Part shown: piece after piece, positions 62,090 through 64,000 of the stretch
Layout of the letters: each line of letters opens with the position of its first letter
How positions within the stretch are numbered: position 1 is the stretch's first letter
NCBI GenBank assembly: GCA_022340305.1
Contig: JAJDOF010000023.1
Coordinates: forward strand, 1-64,000
Source: Gammaproteobacteria bacterium
Lineage (GTDB): Bacteria; Pseudomonadota; Gammaproteobacteria; GCA-001735895
Length of the DNA stretch: 64,000 nt
Reading direction: 5' to 3'
Translations under genes and position numbers: made by a program
Notes under the pieces: model-generated
Database searches by the model: none
Told to the model about the DNA's origin: nothing
What the model saw: only the letters and a program-made list of their open reading frames with translations

Positions 62090-63478
62090 CTAAGCGTTTT
62101 CTCCACGGTGCATTTCAAATTCGTGGTTAATGTTTTCATCGCGCAGTAATTTCTGCATCGCAGTGATGAACTTCACCGATTGCTGATTGTGGGTGTCGCG
62201 AAATCGTATCACCACCGCCAACTCACCCGGGTCGAGCATCAAATTCAAGCGGTTGGGCGTTTTCAGGATTTCGCGAATTTTCACCCAGTCCGAGATTCGC
62301 TGTCCGGGTTCCTTGCGCAGCGCGCTATCGATAAACCCGGCAAACTCGTTGTCGATGGCCGGGCAGGCGGTACGGATATTCGGTGGTTTCTGTTCAACCT
62401 GCTTGCGCAGCATTTCGGTAAGTGTCACCGCGTTGAAGGGAGGGCTACCGGCGAGCATGTGAAATGCCATGACGCCCATCGCATAGATGTCGGCGCGGCC
62501 ATCGAAGACGTCGCCGCGAATGATTTCCGGCGCCAGGTATGACGGAGTACCCAGGACGTTGGTCTCCCTGTCTTTTGGGGGGCTGGCGATACCGAAGTCG
62601 GTGAGCTTGATATTGCCGTAATCATCGATAGCGATATTCGATGGTTTGATGTCTCGGTGGACGATACCCTTTTTACCGTGATTGTGGGCGTAGTGCAGGG
62701 CGCCTGCGACCTGGTACAGGATATCTCTCGTTTTGGCCAGATCGAATGCACCATCTTCGTGGAGACAGGCAGCCAGGTCTCTACCGTGCAACTTTTCCAT
62801 GACGATGAAGCGCGTCGAATAGGCATCGATGATCTCGAACACGTTGATGATATTGGGATGATTCAGGCTGGCGATGGTCCTGGCCTCGCGTTCGAAGCGG
62901 TCGAGAAAGTCCTCGTTGTAGGCGAGCCTGTACTTGAGCATCTTGATGGCGACCTCGCGTTCCAGCTCCGGGTCCCAGGCATTGAATACCGTCGCCATGT
63001 TGCCTTCGCCGAGCTTGCCGCGCAGCTCGTATTTACCTACCTGGTTGATACCACCGCTTTGCGCCATGCGGCTGGTCATTAAATGTGACATCACCTCGGC
63101 AAACTCGGAATGTTTCTCGATCAAGGCCCGGAACCGTGGGCGATCAAGGTAAAACGCGGAGGTATCGGTCAGCGCAACGATATCGGCGGAGTAGGTCGAC
63201 TTGACCAACAGTGAGATTTCACCCACCACGTCCCCTTTGTCAATCTGGATGCGACGCTTGATCGCACCTGTAGTGTCAGGTATCTGCACTTCGGCTTTGC
63301 CATCACATATGAAATAGATCCGTTCACCCAGGGTGCCGGACCTGATCACCGTCTCACCTTGCTTGAATTCGGTGACACGGCACTGGCGGGCAATATCGTC
63401 GATGACGTCGACGTCCAGATCCTGCAGGATCTCGACGCCCGATAATAGCAGCGTGATTTCGTCGATTTCGATAGACAT
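62090..63478 (-). CDS. Ser/Thr protein kinase with N-terminal cyclic-nucleotide-binding domain
   Basis: 462 aa. Residues ~20-135 are a cNMP-binding domain (FKQGETVIRSGTLGERIYFI; GDVVGEISLL, and a C-helix). Residues ~148-410 are a Hanks-type kinase with GEGNMATVFNAW, VAIKMLKYR, HRDIKPSN, LTDFGIAS and the APE-type segment LAPEIIRGD. The architecture recalls eukaryotic PKG. It faces the cyclase gene with the VOC gene between. Conventional Arg in the phosphate-binding cassette is replaced by STYSADI, so cNMP binding is not certain. Confidence 0.88.
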   Translation of the reverse strand: MSIEIDEITLLLSGVEILQDLDVDVIDDIARQCRVTEFKQGETVIRSGTLGERIYFICDGKAEVQIPDTTGAIKRRIQIDKGDVVGEISLLVKSTYSADIVALTDTSAFYLDRPRFRALIEKHSEFAEVMSHLMTSRMAQSGGINQVGKYELRGKLGEGNMATVFNAWDPELEREVAIKMLKYRLAYNEDFLDRFEREARTIASLNHPNIINVFEIIDAYSTRFIVMEKLHGRDLAACLHEDGAFDLAKTRDILYQVAGALHYAHNHGKKGIVHRDIKPSNIAIDDYGNIKLTDFGIASPPKDRETNVLGTPSYLAPEIIRGDVFDGRADIYAMGVMAFHMLAGSPPFNAVTLTEMLRKQVEQKPPNIRTACPAIDNEFAGFIDSALRKEPGQRISDWVKIREILKTPNRLNLMLDPGELAVVIRFRDTHNQQSVKFITAMQKLLRDENINHEFEMHRGENA

Positions 63479-63569
63479 TGGATTAGCCTGTTTGTGATGC
63501 TGTGAACGGCGCCAGATAGCGCCGCTGGATCAATAAAATATAGACTAACGGCGGGCGAAAGTGAGAATT

Positions 63570-64000
63570 CTAGAACAACCCGGGATTGAGGGGGGACCCA
63601 GCAGTCATTCCGCCGTCCAGCGTATAGCACTGGCCGCTGGCGAAACCGGCCTCATCGGAGGCGAGCCAGGCCGCGAGGCTGGCGATATCGTCCGGGCGAC
63701 CGAAACGTCCGGCGGGGTGGCGTGCGAGGGCATCACTTTTGGCTGCGACCGGGTCACCGGCAAGCGCAAAGGCTGCATCCGCCATGCCGGTCATGATCCA
63801 GCCGGGGCTGATGGCGTTACAGCGAATCGCGGGACCATGGTCGACCGCAATCGAGCGGGTTAAACCCTGGACGAAAGCCTTGGAGGCATTGTATAGCGCC
63901 AGGCCTGGATCGGCGGTCGTTGCCGAAATCGAGCCGATATTGATAATCGACGCGCCTGCGACCATACGGGGAATACAGGCGCGGCAGGCGAGGAATACGC
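63570..64000 (-). CDS. SDR-family oxidoreductase (partial; N-terminus outside window)
   Basis: The open frame continues past the window edge. The visible 143 residues show the SDR catalytic Ser in INIGSISATTADPG, the Tyr-x3-Lys in LYNASKAFVQG and the C-terminal pattern GRFGRPDDIASLAAWLASDE and CYTLDGGMTAG. It would be an NAD(P)-dependent dehydrogenase; the substrate is unknown. Confidence 0.93.
   Translation of the reverse strand, partial: VFLACRACIPRMVAGASIINIGSISATTADPGLALYNASKAFVQGLTRSIAVDHGPAIRCNAISPGWIMTGMADAAFALAGDPVAAKSDALARHPAGRFGRPDDIASLAAWLASDEAGFASGQCYTLDGGMTAGSPLNPGLF

Noticed and set aside
1-64000. Prophage, transposase or integrase genes
   Set aside because: None seen on either strand; mobility evidence is limited to the direct repeats around the accessory segment and decayed gene pieces.

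Overview
The window reads as a chromosome segment of a sulfur-oxidising, CO2-fixing gammaproteobacterium. The grounds are a form IA RuBisCO operon, a full oxidative-type dsr operon in the order known from Allochromatium vinosum (dsrABEFHCMKLJOPNR), soxB plus soxKXYZA without soxCD, and a tusA-dsrE2 module, all within about 55 kb. Species cannot be named from the sequence; an uncultured marine or sediment relative of Chromatiales/Woeseiales-like lineages would fit. No rRNA, tRNA or CRISPR array was seen. LAYOUT. 1-592: 3' end of an RND efflux pump gene. 683-12650: cbbR, divergent from cbbF-(65-aa ORF)-cbbP-cbbA-cbbL-cbbS-cbbQ-cbbO, then cbbZ (phosphoglycolate phosphatase) and soxB. 13116-14411: DUF3570 outer-membrane-like protein. 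14636-21660: an accessory segment bounded by two 50-bp direct repeats matching the 3' end of a NarL-type regulator gene. It carries an amino-acid-type ABC transporter, a GST-like protein, an AhpD-like protein, a 2-oxoglutarate oxygenase, an M29/NicX-like enzyme and a truncated aminotransferase, and looks like an uptake and breakdown cassette for one unknown nitrogenous compound. 21661-37905 (minus strand): the dsr operon, followed after dsrR by a NarX-type kinase, an HTH-ferredoxin-reductase fusion and a NarL regulator, in the place where dsrS stands in A. vinosum. 38266-40582 (plus strand, divergent from dsrA): TauD-like oxygenase, orphan Cas6/Cmx6-type protein, a DsrC homologue without its redox cysteines and a 67-aa protein. 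This is the strongest candidate for an undescribed system here. 40650-44413: two more 2OG-Fe(II) oxygenases, a 29-bp tandem repeat and unknown proteins. 44534-47973 (minus): tusA-dsrE2-fadL-yeeE, with a perfect FNR-type box upstream of tusA. 48171-51967 (minus): terminator, soxA-Z-Y-X-K and a double-thioredoxin protein. 52379-55533 (plus): secreted thioredoxin-fold and DsrE-family proteins, a decayed hydrolase and a hydrolase-thioredoxin fusion. 55479-64000: srkA, a possible small gene with its own terminator, a Nudix hydrolase, an M23 peptidase-like protein, a permease, a class III cyclase with TPRs, a cyclic-nucleotide-gated Ser/Thr kinase and a partial SDR. HOW IT WORKS TOGETHER (inference from the families). 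Thiosulfate is bound and cleaved in the periplasm by SoxXA-K, SoxYZ and SoxB. Without SoxCD the sulfane sulfur is expected to be deposited or reduced. It is then carried in the cytoplasm by TusA, DsrE2, DsrEFH and DsrC to DsrAB run in reverse, with electrons passing through DsrMKJOP and DsrL. These electrons support the Calvin cycle encoded at the left. FNR-type boxes beside dsrA and tusA, and the kinase/redox-protein/regulator operon, suggest redox control.
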